63,840 nucleotides of DNA from Candidatus Saccharimonadota bacterium (GCA_905372495.1 CAJPPG010000001.1:1-63840); one strand, 5' to 3'; shown: positions 7,836 through 15,726, counted from the stretch's first letter. The notes: generated by a model from the sequence alone, not told the origin. Numbers and translations: made by a program.

Positions 7836-8532
7836 TCTTGCGATATTCGGTCTCGCCGATTAATTTAATTATTTTTTTCTCAGCCTTCTCAAATTTCAAA
7901 AACATTGAGCCTTCTGTACGATGAATATCTGTACCTAAATAACTCACCAGACGGTTTTTTAGTAAGAACTTTACTGTCTTCTTTGTCTTGGCTCCGTATT
8001 GTCCAACAATACTGCCATAATTAGACTGTAATTTTACCCCTAATTTAACAATTTCAAAGATGGCTTCCTTCTTTTTTTGGATAAATAAATAACGTTCAGG
8101 GTGTGCAAGCACCGGCACAAGATCTTTTGCTTTTAACTCAAATATGATATCACGAAGATAGGAAACTTCCGCATAGAATGGCAGCTCAAACAGCACATGC
8201 TGATGTTTCTTCCTGCTATTTAGTTCTCCGCCAAAACAGGAAGCCTTGCCCTTGACTAAATAATCCACCATTTTTGGATCAATGTAAATTTCATTACCAG
8301 GCATCAACTTTAGTTTAATACCGGCCTTATTAAGTTCAGCCTGAAGCTTCTCGCGTAGTTGATTTTTAGTCTGATTGTCAGCCGCCTGTGGACTGTCGGC
8401 GATGTAATGTGAAGTACAAAATACCCCATTAAACCCTAGTCCCACCAGCCTCCTCGCCATCTTTACACTTTCTTCGATGGACCCGCTGCCATCGTCAATT
8501 CCAGGTAGAATATGTAAGTGTAAATCAATCAT
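7789..8532 (-). CDS. PHP-family protein-tyrosine phosphatase (CpsB/YwqE type)
   Basis: 247 aa. The N-terminus MIDLHLHILPGIDDGS is the first metal-binding motif (HxH...D) of the polymerase-and-histidinol-phosphatase fold. CTSHY, PVLAHPERY and LGTDIHR supply the remaining ligands. In Gram-positive capsule systems this type dephosphorylates the BY-kinase. Here the kinase gene lies directly upstream (stop at 8541, 8 nt gap), which supports that pairing. The 3' end overlaps the convergent VanZ-like gene by 47 nt, so the two mRNAs are antisense to each other there. Confidence 0.93.
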   Translation of the reverse strand: MIDLHLHILPGIDDGSGSIEESVKMARRLVGLGFNGVFCTSHYIADSPQAADNQTKNQLREKLQAELNKAGIKLKLMPGNEIYIDPKMVDYLVKGKASCFGGELNSRKKHQHVLFELPFYAEVSYLRDIIFELKAKDLVPVLAHPERYLFIQKKKEAIFEIVKLGVKLQSNYGSIVGQYGAKTKKTVKFLLKNRLVSYLGTDIHRTEGSMFLKFEKAEKKIIKLIGETEYRKITANGDELAKPFLGA

Positions 8533-8540
8533 AGAGTGAC

Positions 8541-10241
8541 CTAATTATAATATTTATAATAATTATCGCCACGACGCTCGTCAACTGTGCGGTTTAAGAC
8601 CACGCCAGAGATTTTAACTTCGATTGACTCAAGCGCCTTCTTTGAATTTTGGAGATCTTCAATCGTAGTCATATTAGCAGCACTAACAAGTACTAAGCGA
8701 TCAGTTTTCTTAGCCAAGATTAATGAATCGGAAAGACCATCAATTGGCGTACCGTCAAGAATTACATAATCAAATTTTTGCTTTACTTTCTCAAGTAATT
8801 CTTCCATGATTGCAGAATCGAGCAATTCGCTTGGGTTTGGTGGTACTACGCCACGTGTAATAATTGAAAGATTTTTAACGGTTGTCTTTTGTAGATATTC
8901 ACGATATTCACCTAACTTACTCTCAGCTAAAAGATTTGATAAGCCTTCTTTGTTGGATAAGCCAAAAATCTCGTGCTGACGGCCAAGACGCATGTCACAG
9001 TCGACTAGGAGCACTTTTTTCTTGGTCTTTGCAAAGGCCACGGCTAGGTTTGAAGCGATAAAGCTTTTACCTTCGTTTGGCGTGGAACTGGTGATCAAAA
9101 CTGCGTTTGAGTCTTTCTTGTTTAGGGAGAAGTATAGACTGGTACGAATAGTACGAAAATCTTCACTGACCTTGGATTTTGGATTATCTCTCAGTACTAG
9201 CTCAGAATCCTCGTCTAGCAATTCTTCATTAAACTCATCGTTTTCAGCCTCATCTGCCTTCACCTCTGCAGCTAACTTTTCTTGTAGAGCCTTCTCCTCA
9301 GCAATAATTTTGCGACCAACCGCCTTAATTTCCACCACTGGCTTCACTTCTGTCTTGGTTATATGTTCTGCCTGGGCTGCTTCAGCACCCGTCTCCTCGC
9401 CATCCTGATAATCAACGCCAAGTTCCTCGTTATTAACTTTTTCTTGTTTCTCAAGTTTTGCGGCTAGTTTCTCTGCCTTCTTGGCCTCTTTTTGCTGCTC
9501 TTTCTCTAATTTTGCAGCCAGTTTAGCTTCTAATTTCGCAGCCTTTTCAGCGTGTTTCTTGCGTTGTTGTTTTTGTTTCTCGGTCTCAAGTTTACGGATT
9601 TTACCATAAATAGGAAGTTTGAAGAGTTGTTCAATTTGTTCAGTAGTCTTAATTGTGCGGTCAATATAGAACATTAAGAAAATTACGGCAGTTGCCAGCA
9701 CAATACCGGCCGCTGCATAAATAGCCTCTTGCTTAACCAGGTCCACATTATGTGGTTTCTGTGGCTCCACTGCACGGTCAAGTACATTTACACTCTTATC
9801 ATTGTAAATCTGGCCAATTTCGTTTGTGAAAGTGTCGGCAATCGTGTTAGCAAGGGAATAGCTGTGGTTTTTATCTCGGTCCACCACCGAAATGCTAATA
9901 ATTTCTGTATCCTTCAAAGATGCAACGGTCACTTTCTTTACCAACTGCTCATAAGTGTCATCAATTTGCATTTCGTTCTTCACGCGATCAAGCACGCGAT
10001 GTGATTTTACGACTTCCGTATAAGTATCAATCAAATTCTTGTTTGCATTGATTTCACTCTGCACGGTGTTCTTTGATTTGTCAGAGCTTAAGATTACTGT
10101 TGCCTGTGCCTTATATTCTGGCTTTAATAAAAATACTGAATAGATTGTTCCAGCTGAAACCACAAAAAGTACCATTACGATAAATAAAATCAGGTGCTTC
10201 TTGAAATAGCTGAGCAAATCCCTTAAATTAATCTCTTCCAT
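8541..10241 (-). CDS. Wzz-BY-kinase fusion (polysaccharide co-polymerase/tyrosine kinase)
   Basis: 566 aa. The N-terminal Wzz-type domain has a membrane helix (about 17-37), a periplasmic region and a second helix near residue 175. A cytoplasmic kinase of the CpsD/Wzc class follows, with Walker A STPNEGKS (about 388), Walker A' VLLVDCDMR and a Tyr cluster at the extreme C-terminus (DNYYKYYN) as autophosphorylation sites. Between them lies an unusual insertion of about 150 residues: a Lys/Glu/Ala coiled coil (KLEAKLAAKLEKEQQK) and then an acidic stretch. Firmicute systems usually split the two halves. It probably controls chain length or export of a surface polysaccharide with the phosphatase downstream. 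TATAAT lies 9 nt before the ATG. Confidence 0.93.
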   Translation of the reverse strand: MEEINLRDLLSYFKKHLILFIVMVLFVVSAGTIYSVFLLKPEYKAQATVILSSDKSKNTVQSEINANKNLIDTYTEVVKSHRVLDRVKNEMQIDDTYEQLVKKVTVASLKDTEIISISVVDRDKNHSYSLANTIADTFTNEIGQIYNDKSVNVLDRAVEPQKPHNVDLVKQEAIYAAAGIVLATAVIFLMFYIDRTIKTTEQIEQLFKLPIYGKIRKLETEKQKQQRKKHAEKAAKLEAKLAAKLEKEQQKEAKKAEKLAAKLEKQEKVNNEELGVDYQDGEETGAEAAQAEHITKTEVKPVVEIKAVGRKIIAEEKALQEKLAAEVKADEAENDEFNEELLDEDSELVLRDNPKSKVSEDFRTIRTSLYFSLNKKDSNAVLITSSTPNEGKSFIASNLAVAFAKTKKKVLLVDCDMRLGRQHEIFGLSNKEGLSNLLAESKLGEYREYLQKTTVKNLSIITRGVVPPNPSELLDSAIMEELLEKVKQKFDYVILDGTPIDGLSDSLILAKKTDRLVLVSAANMTTIEDLQNSKKALESIEVKISGVVLNRTVDERRGDNYYKYYN

Positions 10242-10379
10242 ACGCGGTATATTATAACATATTTATGGGTACTCTGTAAAGACTAACTACACCAAACTGC
10301 CAATATTGCAAAAACATAAGCCTTATCTGTTGAGGCTTCATAGTTCGCGAACTTACTCCTACTCCCACCCCTGTAAAAC

Positions 10380-10408
10380 TTGCATTTTTTAAACATTTCT
10401 GCTAAAAT
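10380..10408 (+). promoter_or_regulatory. Strong promoter of the structured RNA
   Basis: TTGCAT (10380-10385), a 17-nt spacer, then TAAAAT (10403-10408) preceded by TGC, an extended -10. The expected start is at about 10413-10415, exactly where a long base-paired structure begins. Confidence 0.75.
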
Positions 10409-10412
10409 CTCA

Positions 10413-10681
10413 GGTATTGCTCTTTTCCACAAGTCATTCTAGAGTATTTTGACTAACGAGGTGGGTGGTCGGTCGTGAGCAATAGAATTAAACGGAGTAA
10501 GAAATTTACTTATGCGTAGACTTAAACGTGAATCTTCGCGCAAAAAGTCGAAAATTCCTCCTGCCCCTTGGCAAGAGTTCATTATTTACTAATCCGAAGG
10601 GTCAAACTTCATAAAGACGATGTCTTTATCTGTGAATAGTAAGTAAGGAAAATACCACTTCAATCGAGGTGGTATTTTTTT
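10413..10681 (+). ncRNA. Candidate structured non-coding RNA (about 270 nt)
   Basis: A promoter at 10380-10408 and a terminator ending at 10681 delimit a transcript with dense pairing. The 5' domain is closed by TATTGCTC/GAGCAATA (10415-10422 with 10477-10484) and contains CCAC/GTGG and AGTCA/TGACT stems. A 13-bp stem with one mismatch and one wobble (10582-10594 with 10634-10646) encloses two hairpins, GAAG/CTTC (10596-10610) and ATAAAGAC/GTCTTTAT (10611-10629), forming a three-way junction. A 26-codon frame (10512-10592, MRRLKRESSRKKSKIPP...) lies between the domains, but its nearest purine site is 14 nt away. I see no signature of RNase P, tmRNA, SRP RNA or a known riboswitch. This fills the 547-nt gap between the kinase gene and 10789. 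Confidence 0.6.
10649..10681 (+). terminator. Intrinsic terminator of the structured RNA
   Basis: AAAATACCAC (10649-10658) pairs with GTGGTATTTT (10669-10678) around a 10-nt loop and is followed by a T run to 10681. Confidence 0.9.
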
Positions 10682-10788
10682 ATTCAATGTTTTAATTATA
10701 GTAGAGCTTGCGTTATGTAGTAAATATTATGCAATATAAAAACTATCCAAAATTGGATAAGTACTTTTAGAAAGGTTGGTGACTATGA

Positions 10789-10980
10789 ATGCCAAAAAAT
10801 TCAAGTCTCGACTCCCTGAAATCCAGAGAGCAAGATGCATTTCATCGTAAACAGTTAGTATTTAAGGATTATCTTGATGCTAAAAATCGTGCTGACATTA
10901 CATATAGTGCAATGCAAGCTGCCCGCCAAGAGTGTCGTACTGCAAGAGAAGAAATGAATCGTGAATATGAGGATATGTAG
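10789..10980 (+). pseudogene. N-terminal part of an interrupted coiled-coil protein (in-frame TAG)
   Basis: 63 codons from ATG 10789 to a TAG at 10978-10980. The same frame then continues without a stop to 12000 and keeps the same character (charged, helical, rich in Arg/Glu/Gln), so this is almost certainly the first part of a single 404-codon gene broken by one nonsense codon. AAAGG lies 13 nt upstream of this ATG and 9 nt upstream of another ATG (10785) in a different frame. No suppressor tRNA is seen in the window. Mutation, sequencing error or readthrough cannot be told apart here. Confidence 0.6.
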
Positions 10981-11091
10981 CGCTCTAGTAATAACTTCCG
11001 TGAAGTTTGGGATGAATACGGTAAAATCCGTGATATAAACAACGCCCACATTGAATCGCTTCGCCAGGAAGCGGAATATGAACATCGAGAG

Positions 11092-12000
11092 ATGCAAGAT
11101 TGTTTCGATAGAGCTGGAAACTGCTATCATTACGGCGATAAGTCCGAAGCCCCTTACTGGTCTTCTCAGGGGCACGATCATAAATATCGTCGTGACAATA
11201 TTAATGAAGAAGTGAGTAGGCTTTGTCAGGAGGTGAAAACCGCAAGACAGAATGCTGAATGGCGAGCCCCTAAAACCGATAGCTCTGCATTTCAAAGGGC
11301 GAAGGAGTCCTTTAATGATGCTAAGTCTCGTCAAAAATCTGCAGAAGCGGAGTTTGATAGATTAAAAACCGAACGCGACCAATACAAAGCCAAATTCGAT
11401 TCCATACAGGCAGAGTATCTCCGTCTGAAGGAAGAATTTCAGGAAAAATTGGCCCAAGTCAAACAGGATAATCAGCAAGAACGCGATAAAATCCTTGATA
11501 AGGCTGGTGTAAGTTGGTCTAACCGTGAGGATGCGAAAATCGTCAAGAAGGCAGACGGTACTACTCAGATTTATTATGGTGGTCTCTTGTCTGGCGATGG
11601 ACTAGGTCATGGACATGCTGCGCTTGATCAGTTTGATGATAAAACCTACGATCGTGGCGCCTTTGAGAAACACGGGAGTCAGAACTATATTAATAATAGT
11701 AAAGAATCAAAGAATTATAGTCGTAATGTCCACGAAGAGCAGGAGAGTCAAAAACTTATCAAAAAACAATATGGATTTTTTGATAATAAGCCGGCTAAGG
11801 TTTATCCAGATAAACGTCAAAAACATGAGGGTTGGTTGAATATTTTGTATTCTGATAAAGGAGACTTTACTCGTGAAAGCGACCATGGACATATCCTCAT
11901 AAATGAAGCTGGCAGTGTAATTATTTGGCGTGATCAGGGTCAAAAACACGGTGACGAGTATCTTATTGATGGGTCAAAAGACGATCACACGAAAATTTGA
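11092..12000 (+). CDS. Coiled-coil protein with GHGH-type C-terminal domain (main part of interrupted gene)
   Basis: 302 aa from the first ATG after the TAG; the frame is actually open from 10981 and no ribosome site precedes 11092, so the true protein probably began at 10789. Residues 1-140 form a charged coiled coil (RAKESFNDAKSRQKSAEAEF type). The C-terminal half has a compact domain with GGLLSGDGLGHGHAALD near residue 165 and paired Gly/His/Asp motifs, recalling small secreted enzyme or toxin modules, although I cannot name the family. No signal peptide or membrane helix is seen. The run of small acidic genes behind it is the context expected of an effector followed by immunity genes; this is an inference. 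Confidence 0.65.
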   Translation: MQDCFDRAGNCYHYGDKSEAPYWSSQGHDHKYRRDNINEEVSRLCQEVKTARQNAEWRAPKTDSSAFQRAKESFNDAKSRQKSAEAEFDRLKTERDQYKAKFDSIQAEYLRLKEEFQEKLAQVKQDNQQERDKILDKAGVSWSNREDAKIVKKADGTTQIYYGGLLSGDGLGHGHAALDQFDDKTYDRGAFEKHGSQNYINNSKESKNYSRNVHEEQESQKLIKKQYGFFDNKPAKVYPDKRQKHEGWLNILYSDKGDFTRESDHGHILINEAGSVIIWRDQGQKHGDEYLIDGSKDDHTKI

Positions 12001-12026
12001 CCAATGCTATGTGGTTAATCACCCTT

Positions 12027-12053
12027 GACCGGCATTATTTGTCGGTCTTTTTT
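12027..12053 (+). terminator. Intrinsic terminator after the coiled-coil gene
   Basis: GACCG (12027-12031), extended by GCA, pairs with TGT-CGGTC ending at 12047, followed directly by six T residues. Confidence 0.8.
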
Positions 12054-12072
12054 ATGATAGAATATTTTTATT

Positions 12073-12435
12073 ATGGAGCTTGAAAAGAAAGAACTTAGTG
12101 AGATTATTAAGTCATATGGATTTGATAATCTGATTTTTGATAGTTTTAGGCAAGTAGAACCAGACACTGCTTTATATATCTTTCATAGTGAAGAGAATAT
12201 TCAGTATTGTCTTGTTATGGCAGATTTTTTAACCGACGATATTGAAATACCATGTGATTTTACATTCGATTACTACATTGATTCTGTTGTAAAATTCAGA
12301 GCGATTAAGCAATTCTCGTATGTAGAAAATGCGCCTAAAAGAGCAAAAGGCTATATAGACGATCAAAAACATTTTACTAGAACCAGTAATGGCGATATCT
12401 GCGTATTATTAGCTGTTGATAATTTAGAGTACTAA
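12073..12435 (+). CDS. Small acidic protein of unknown function (possible immunity protein)
   Basis: 120 aa, acidic, no signal peptide, no membrane segment. It begins MELEKKELSEIIKSYGFDNL and ends in an alternating strand/helix pattern (NGDICVLLAVDNLEY). No family is recognised. A TAGAAT -10 box with preceding TGA lies 9 nt before the ATG, so it has its own promoter after the upstream terminator. Its size, charge and place behind a putative effector suit an immunity protein. The next gene starts 8 nt later and is probably co-transcribed. Confidence 0.6.
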   Translation: MELEKKELSEIIKSYGFDNLIFDSFRQVEPDTALYIFHSEENIQYCLVMADFLTDDIEIPCDFTFDYYIDSVVKFRAIKQFSYVENAPKRAKGYIDDQKHFTRTSNGDICVLLAVDNLEY

Positions 12436-12443
12436 CCAAATTT

Positions 12444-13109
12444 ATGCAATTATATAACAAGATGGATAAACAATCTATTGAGAGTAAAATTAATGTTATT
12501 GCTAAATACTTTGCAGATAAGCAGCCAGAAAATATTACATTTATAGATGCAGATACATACGATTACGAATTGTTTACTCTATATGAAAAATGGAATCAGC
12601 TAGTCTCTGCCGAGGAATTTGCTGATTACTTTTCATATATTGATAAGCTTTGGGAACTATTGGCAAATTGGAAACCAGATGATGTAGAATCAATTCAAAC
12701 TAAACGTCAAATTGTTGAATTAGCGAAAAAACATTTGACGAAGGCTATTAGAAATAATAAATTTATGGAGAAGCAAGAAATACTAAATGGTATTAGCAAG
12801 GAATTAAAGAGTTTATCCTCGGAAACGCCCTACGAACTTTCCTGTGCTGTGGATTGTTACGCAGATGATTATGATGAGGATAGTATTCGTGCACTTATCT
12901 ATAAATGGAATCAATCAGGAAATAAAGATTTTAACGAACTTTTTCCAATAACGGCTAAGCTGGTGTTGGAACTTAAAAAAGTTAATGACGGTATTGAGAG
13001 GTCAAAAGAAGAATACGCGACTATCATTTCTTTAGCAGAAGAAGCTCTAGCTGAAATACAAAATTATAGAGTGCTGTGTCACGGTATTAATGAGAAGAAG
13101 AAACAGTAG
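12444..13109 (+). CDS. Two-domain acidic protein; C-terminal half paralogous to 13505-13822
   Basis: 221 aa, cytoplasmic. Residues 1-107 form a helical acidic domain of unknown type. From Met109 (MEKQEILNGISKELKSLSS) the sequence matches the separate gene at 13505 almost end to end: shared blocks are QEILNGIS, AVDCYADDYDEDSI versus AIDCYADNYDEDSI, LIYKW, FPIT, NDGIERS and IISLA. The C-terminal half is therefore a duplicated module, here fused to another domain, or two genes that merged. Alternative start ATG 12462. No family name can be given; the repeated small acidic module is typical of immunity-gene clusters. Confidence 0.65.
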   Translation: MQLYNKMDKQSIESKINVIAKYFADKQPENITFIDADTYDYELFTLYEKWNQLVSAEEFADYFSYIDKLWELLANWKPDDVESIQTKRQIVELAKKHLTKAIRNNKFMEKQEILNGISKELKSLSSETPYELSCAVDCYADDYDEDSIRALIYKWNQSGNKDFNELFPITAKLVLELKKVNDGIERSKEEYATIISLAEEALAEIQNYRVLCHGINEKKKQ

Positions 13110-13118
13110 TCAGTCTAA

Positions 13119-13142
13119 AAAGGCAGGAGTATTCCTGCCTTT
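13119..13142. terminator. Bidirectional terminator between convergent genes
   Basis: AAAGGCAGGA and TCCTGCCTTT form a perfect 10-bp stem with a 4-nt loop, located between the plus gene ending at 13109 and the minus gene ending at 13146. A and T runs flank both sides. Confidence 0.8.
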
Positions 13143-13145
13143 AAT

Positions 13146-13484
13146 TTATATCAAGAATAAAGCGTACATATTATAGTAAAGATATTTCCTGATTGGATCC
13201 ATTTTATCTTCAATAACTTCTAATGTTTCTGGTTTTCGTAAAATTGGTTTTTTAATAGTAATCCCATTTTCTTTATAAAAATTAATTTCTTCCTCAACAC
13301 CTGGGTGCCAATATGTGTTAACGAGAAGATATTTTAAGTTACTCTCCTGATTTTCTATAATCCAATAGAGTTCACTTTCGCCAAATTCACCGTATTTTTC
13401 TATTATGTATTTTTCTGTTGGCACCTCAAACTTAGAGATTATTTCTCCAAGTTTAGAATTATCCATCTTATATATATTATCCAT
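13146..13484 (-). CDS. Small hypothetical protein in the variable island
   Basis: 112 aa, soluble, moderately acidic, beginning MDNIYKMDNSKLGEIISKFEVP and containing ELYWIIENQESNLKYLLVNTYWHPGVEEEINFY. No family is recognised. It is encoded against its neighbours: it converges on the two-domain protein at a shared terminator and diverges from 13505 with only 20 nt between the start codons, so the two promoters must overlap. The alternating beta/alpha pattern resembles small immunity proteins, but this is only an impression. Confidence 0.55.
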   Translation of the reverse strand: MDNIYKMDNSKLGEIISKFEVPTEKYIIEKYGEFGESELYWIIENQESNLKYLLVNTYWHPGVEEEINFYKENGITIKKPILRKPETLEVIEDKMDPIRKYLYYNMYALFLI

Positions 13485-13504
13485 AGTGTTATTATATAAA
13501 ATAT

Positions 13505-13822
13505 ATGAAACAACAAGAAATACTAAACGGTATCAGTAGGGAATTAGAGGGTTTATCTTCGGAAAATCCTCGTGACTTTTATTTTGCTATAGATTGTTAT
13601 GCGGACAATTATGATGAAGACAGTATTGGAGCCTTAATTTATAAATGGGAGCAACGCGGTTTTGGTGATTTTAAGAAAAAATTTCCAATAACATCAAGAT
13701 TATATGCTCAATTGGAGAATATGAATGATGGCATTGAAAGATCAAGAGAGGATTATGTCGCTATTATTTCTCTAGCAAAAGACGCTCTAACCGAAATAAA
13801 AGACTTCAAGGCATTTGATTGA
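13505..13822 (+). CDS. Small acidic protein, paralogue of the C-terminal half of 12444-13109
   Basis: 105 aa. MKQQEILNGISRELEGLSS, IDCYADNYDEDSI, IYKWEQ, KFPITSRLY and MNDGIERSREDYVAIISLA line up over the whole length with residues 109-208 of the protein at 12444. The two copies differ at roughly a third of positions, so the duplication is not recent. A TATAAA box lies 4 nt before the ATG and no ribosome site is seen. Function unknown; it is likely a free-standing version of the same binding module. Confidence 0.65.
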   Translation: MKQQEILNGISRELEGLSSENPRDFYFAIDCYADNYDEDSIGALIYKWEQRGFGDFKKKFPITSRLYAQLENMNDGIERSREDYVAIISLAKDALTEIKDFKAFD

Positions 13823-13872
13823 GTCTAGAGTACTAGAAGCTCGTCTATATTCTCCTCTATTCCCCCAAGATA

Positions 13873-13881
13873 TGGTATTAT
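13873..13881 (+). promoter_or_regulatory. Extended -10 of aspS (leaderless type)
   Basis: TGG then TATTAT (13876-13881), ending 6 nt before the aspS ATG. There is no ribosome binding site. Confidence 0.65.
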
Positions 13882-13887
13882 GTTTTT

Positions 13888-15651
13888 ATGAGAATATTGT
13901 CTGGAGAATTGAAAACTAAATTAAATGAAAAAGTAACTGTTGCTGGTTGGGTGAACTCCCGCCGTGATCATGGTGGTCTGATTTTTATCGATCTACGTGA
14001 TCATCAAGGGGTTATTCAGCTAGTTATTACTCCAGAAAATCAGCATGCCTTCAGCTTAGCCGAGACTTTGCGCGATGAATTTGTGATTTCTGCTACTGGC
14101 GCAATCCGTGAGCGTGCTGCCGATCTCAAAAACCCTAATATTGCAACCGGCGATATTGAACTTGTTGTTGAAGATATTGAACTTCTAAATCGCGCCGACA
14201 CCCCTCCAGTCAATACCCACGACGATGGTCCTGAATCCGGCGAAGAACTTCGTCTTAAATATCGCTATCTTGATTTGCGTCGTCCAAGCATGCAGAAGAC
14301 CCTAAGACGCCGTGCTAAATTCTATTCATACCTCCGTAACTACATGGATCAACATGACTTTATCGAGGTTACTACTCCAATTCTCGCCAACTCCAGTCCT
14401 GAAGGCGCTCGCGACTTTCTCGTTCCTTCTCGTTTAAAGCCAGGACTCTTTTACGCTCTTCCTCAAGCTCCTCAGCAATTTAAGCAACTCCTCATGGTTG
14501 GTGGTCTGCCACGCTATTATCAGATCGCTCCTTGTTTCCGTGATGAGGATCCTCGAGCTGATCGTCTTTATGGTGATTTTTATCAGCTCGACTGTGAAAT
14601 GTCTTTTGTGGACCAAGGTGAAACTGTCAGGCAAACTGTTGAACCTCTCATTAAATCTCTTGTTACTGACTTTGCTGGCAAAAAACTTTTCTCAGAAGAC
14701 ATCCCACGTATTCCATATCAGGAATCTATGGAAAAATATGGTGTCGACAAACCAGATCTTCGCTATGGCATGGAAATGATTGAGCTTACGGAAATCTTGA
14801 AAGACACCAGCTTCAAAGTCTTTCAGAGTCCATGTGTCAAAGCTATTCGCGTTGAGAACGGTGCATCGCTTACTCGTTCTCAGATTGACTTATTCACTGA
14901 GAAGGCTAGGAAACTTGGTGCTTCTGGTCTGGCCTACATTATGTATGAAAATGGTACCGAAAAGAGCCCAATCGCAAAGTTCTTACAACCTGAAGAGTTA
15001 GCTAAAATTAAAGAAGGTACCGGTGCTAAAGATGGTGACTCCGTCTTCTTCTGTTCAGATGACCGTGCTAAGGTCAATAAAATTCTTGGTCAGCTCCGTA
15101 TTGCCTTTGCTGATCACTTCAATCTTAAGGATGATTCCGTCGTAGCTCTCTGTTGGATTGTTGATTTTCCATTCTACGAATGGAATGATGGCGAACACAA
15201 ACTCGACTTCGGACACAATCCATTCTCTATGCCAAAAGGTGGTCTTAAAGCTCTTGAAGAGGCTGCTACTGATGAAGAAAAGCTTGCCATTGTTGCCGAT
15301 CAGTATGATATGGTAATGAACGGCTATGAAATCTGTTCTGGTGCTGTCCGAAATCACAGTCCAGAGATCATGTATAAGGTTTTTGGTATTCTTGGCTATG
15401 ATCACACATACGTTGAAAAACGCTTTGGTGGCATGCTCAATGCTTTTAAGTTTGGTGCTCCTCCTCACGCTGGCTGTGCCTTTGGTATTGAGCGTATTTT
15501 CATGGTCCTAAATGATACAAAAAATATCCGTGATATTGTTGCTTTCCCAAAGAATGGTTCCGGTATCGATCTCATGATGAGTTCTCCATCCTTTGTTGAT
15601 GAATATCAACTCAAGGATACTCATATTCAAATTATTGAAGACGAAGAATAG
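13888..15651 (+). CDS. aspS: Aspartyl-tRNA synthetase
   Basis: 587 aa, normal for bacterial AspRS. It attaches aspartate to tRNA-Asp (possibly also tRNA-Asn in organisms lacking direct asparaginylation). The N-terminal OB fold (VTVAGWVNSRRDHGGLIFIDLRDHQG) binds the anticodon. Class II motif 2 is seen in CFRDEDPRADR followed by FYQLDCEMSF. The bacterial GAD insertion lies in the middle, and motif 3 FGIERIFMVL is near the C-terminus. A -10 box ends 6 nt before the ATG, so the mRNA is probably leaderless. A strong terminator follows. Confidence 0.97.
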   Translation: MRILSGELKTKLNEKVTVAGWVNSRRDHGGLIFIDLRDHQGVIQLVITPENQHAFSLAETLRDEFVISATGAIRERAADLKNPNIATGDIELVVEDIELLNRADTPPVNTHDDGPESGEELRLKYRYLDLRRPSMQKTLRRRAKFYSYLRNYMDQHDFIEVTTPILANSSPEGARDFLVPSRLKPGLFYALPQAPQQFKQLLMVGGLPRYYQIAPCFRDEDPRADRLYGDFYQLDCEMSFVDQGETVRQTVEPLIKSLVTDFAGKKLFSEDIPRIPYQESMEKYGVDKPDLRYGMEMIELTEILKDTSFKVFQSPCVKAIRVENGASLTRSQIDLFTEKARKLGASGLAYIMYENGTEKSPIAKFLQPEELAKIKEGTGAKDGDSVFFCSDDRAKVNKILGQLRIAFADHFNLKDDSVVALCWIVDFPFYEWNDGEHKLDFGHNPFSMPKGGLKALEEAATDEEKLAIVADQYDMVMNGYEICSGAVRNHSPEIMYKVFGILGYDHTYVEKRFGGMLNAFKFGAPPHAGCAFGIERIFMVLNDTKNIRDIVAFPKNGSGIDLMMSSPSFVDEYQLKDTHIQIIEDEE

Positions 15652-15683
15652 GAGTCGACGCAAAAACTTGAGTGACTTTACAT

Positions 15684-15712
15684 AAAAAATCTACACTAAG
15701 TGTAGATTTTTT
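15684..15712. terminator. Bidirectional terminator between aspS and uppP
   Basis: AAAAAATCTACAC and GTGTAGATTTTTT form a perfect 13-bp stem with a 3-nt loop, lying between two convergent genes. Confidence 0.92.
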
Positions 15713-15726
15713 GTTGGATTGCCTAT

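Noticed and set aside
10512..10592. 26-codon ORF (MRRLKRESSRKKSKIPP...) as a separate small gene
   Set aside because: The only purine-rich site is 14 nt upstream and the ORF overlaps RNA stems; it is noted under the ncRNA but not called as a CDS.
10413..10681. Identity as RNase P RNA, tmRNA, SRP RNA or 6S RNA
   Set aside because: The invariant sequences of the first three (GAGGAAAGTCC, tRNA-like ends with a resume codon, GGAAGGAAGCA) are absent, and the two ends do not pair as in 6S RNA.
10978..10980. TAG as a sense codon (alternative genetic code)
   Set aside because: TAG and TGA end other clear genes at the expected positions (for example TAG at aspS and TGA at cas1), so a genome-wide reassignment is not supported.
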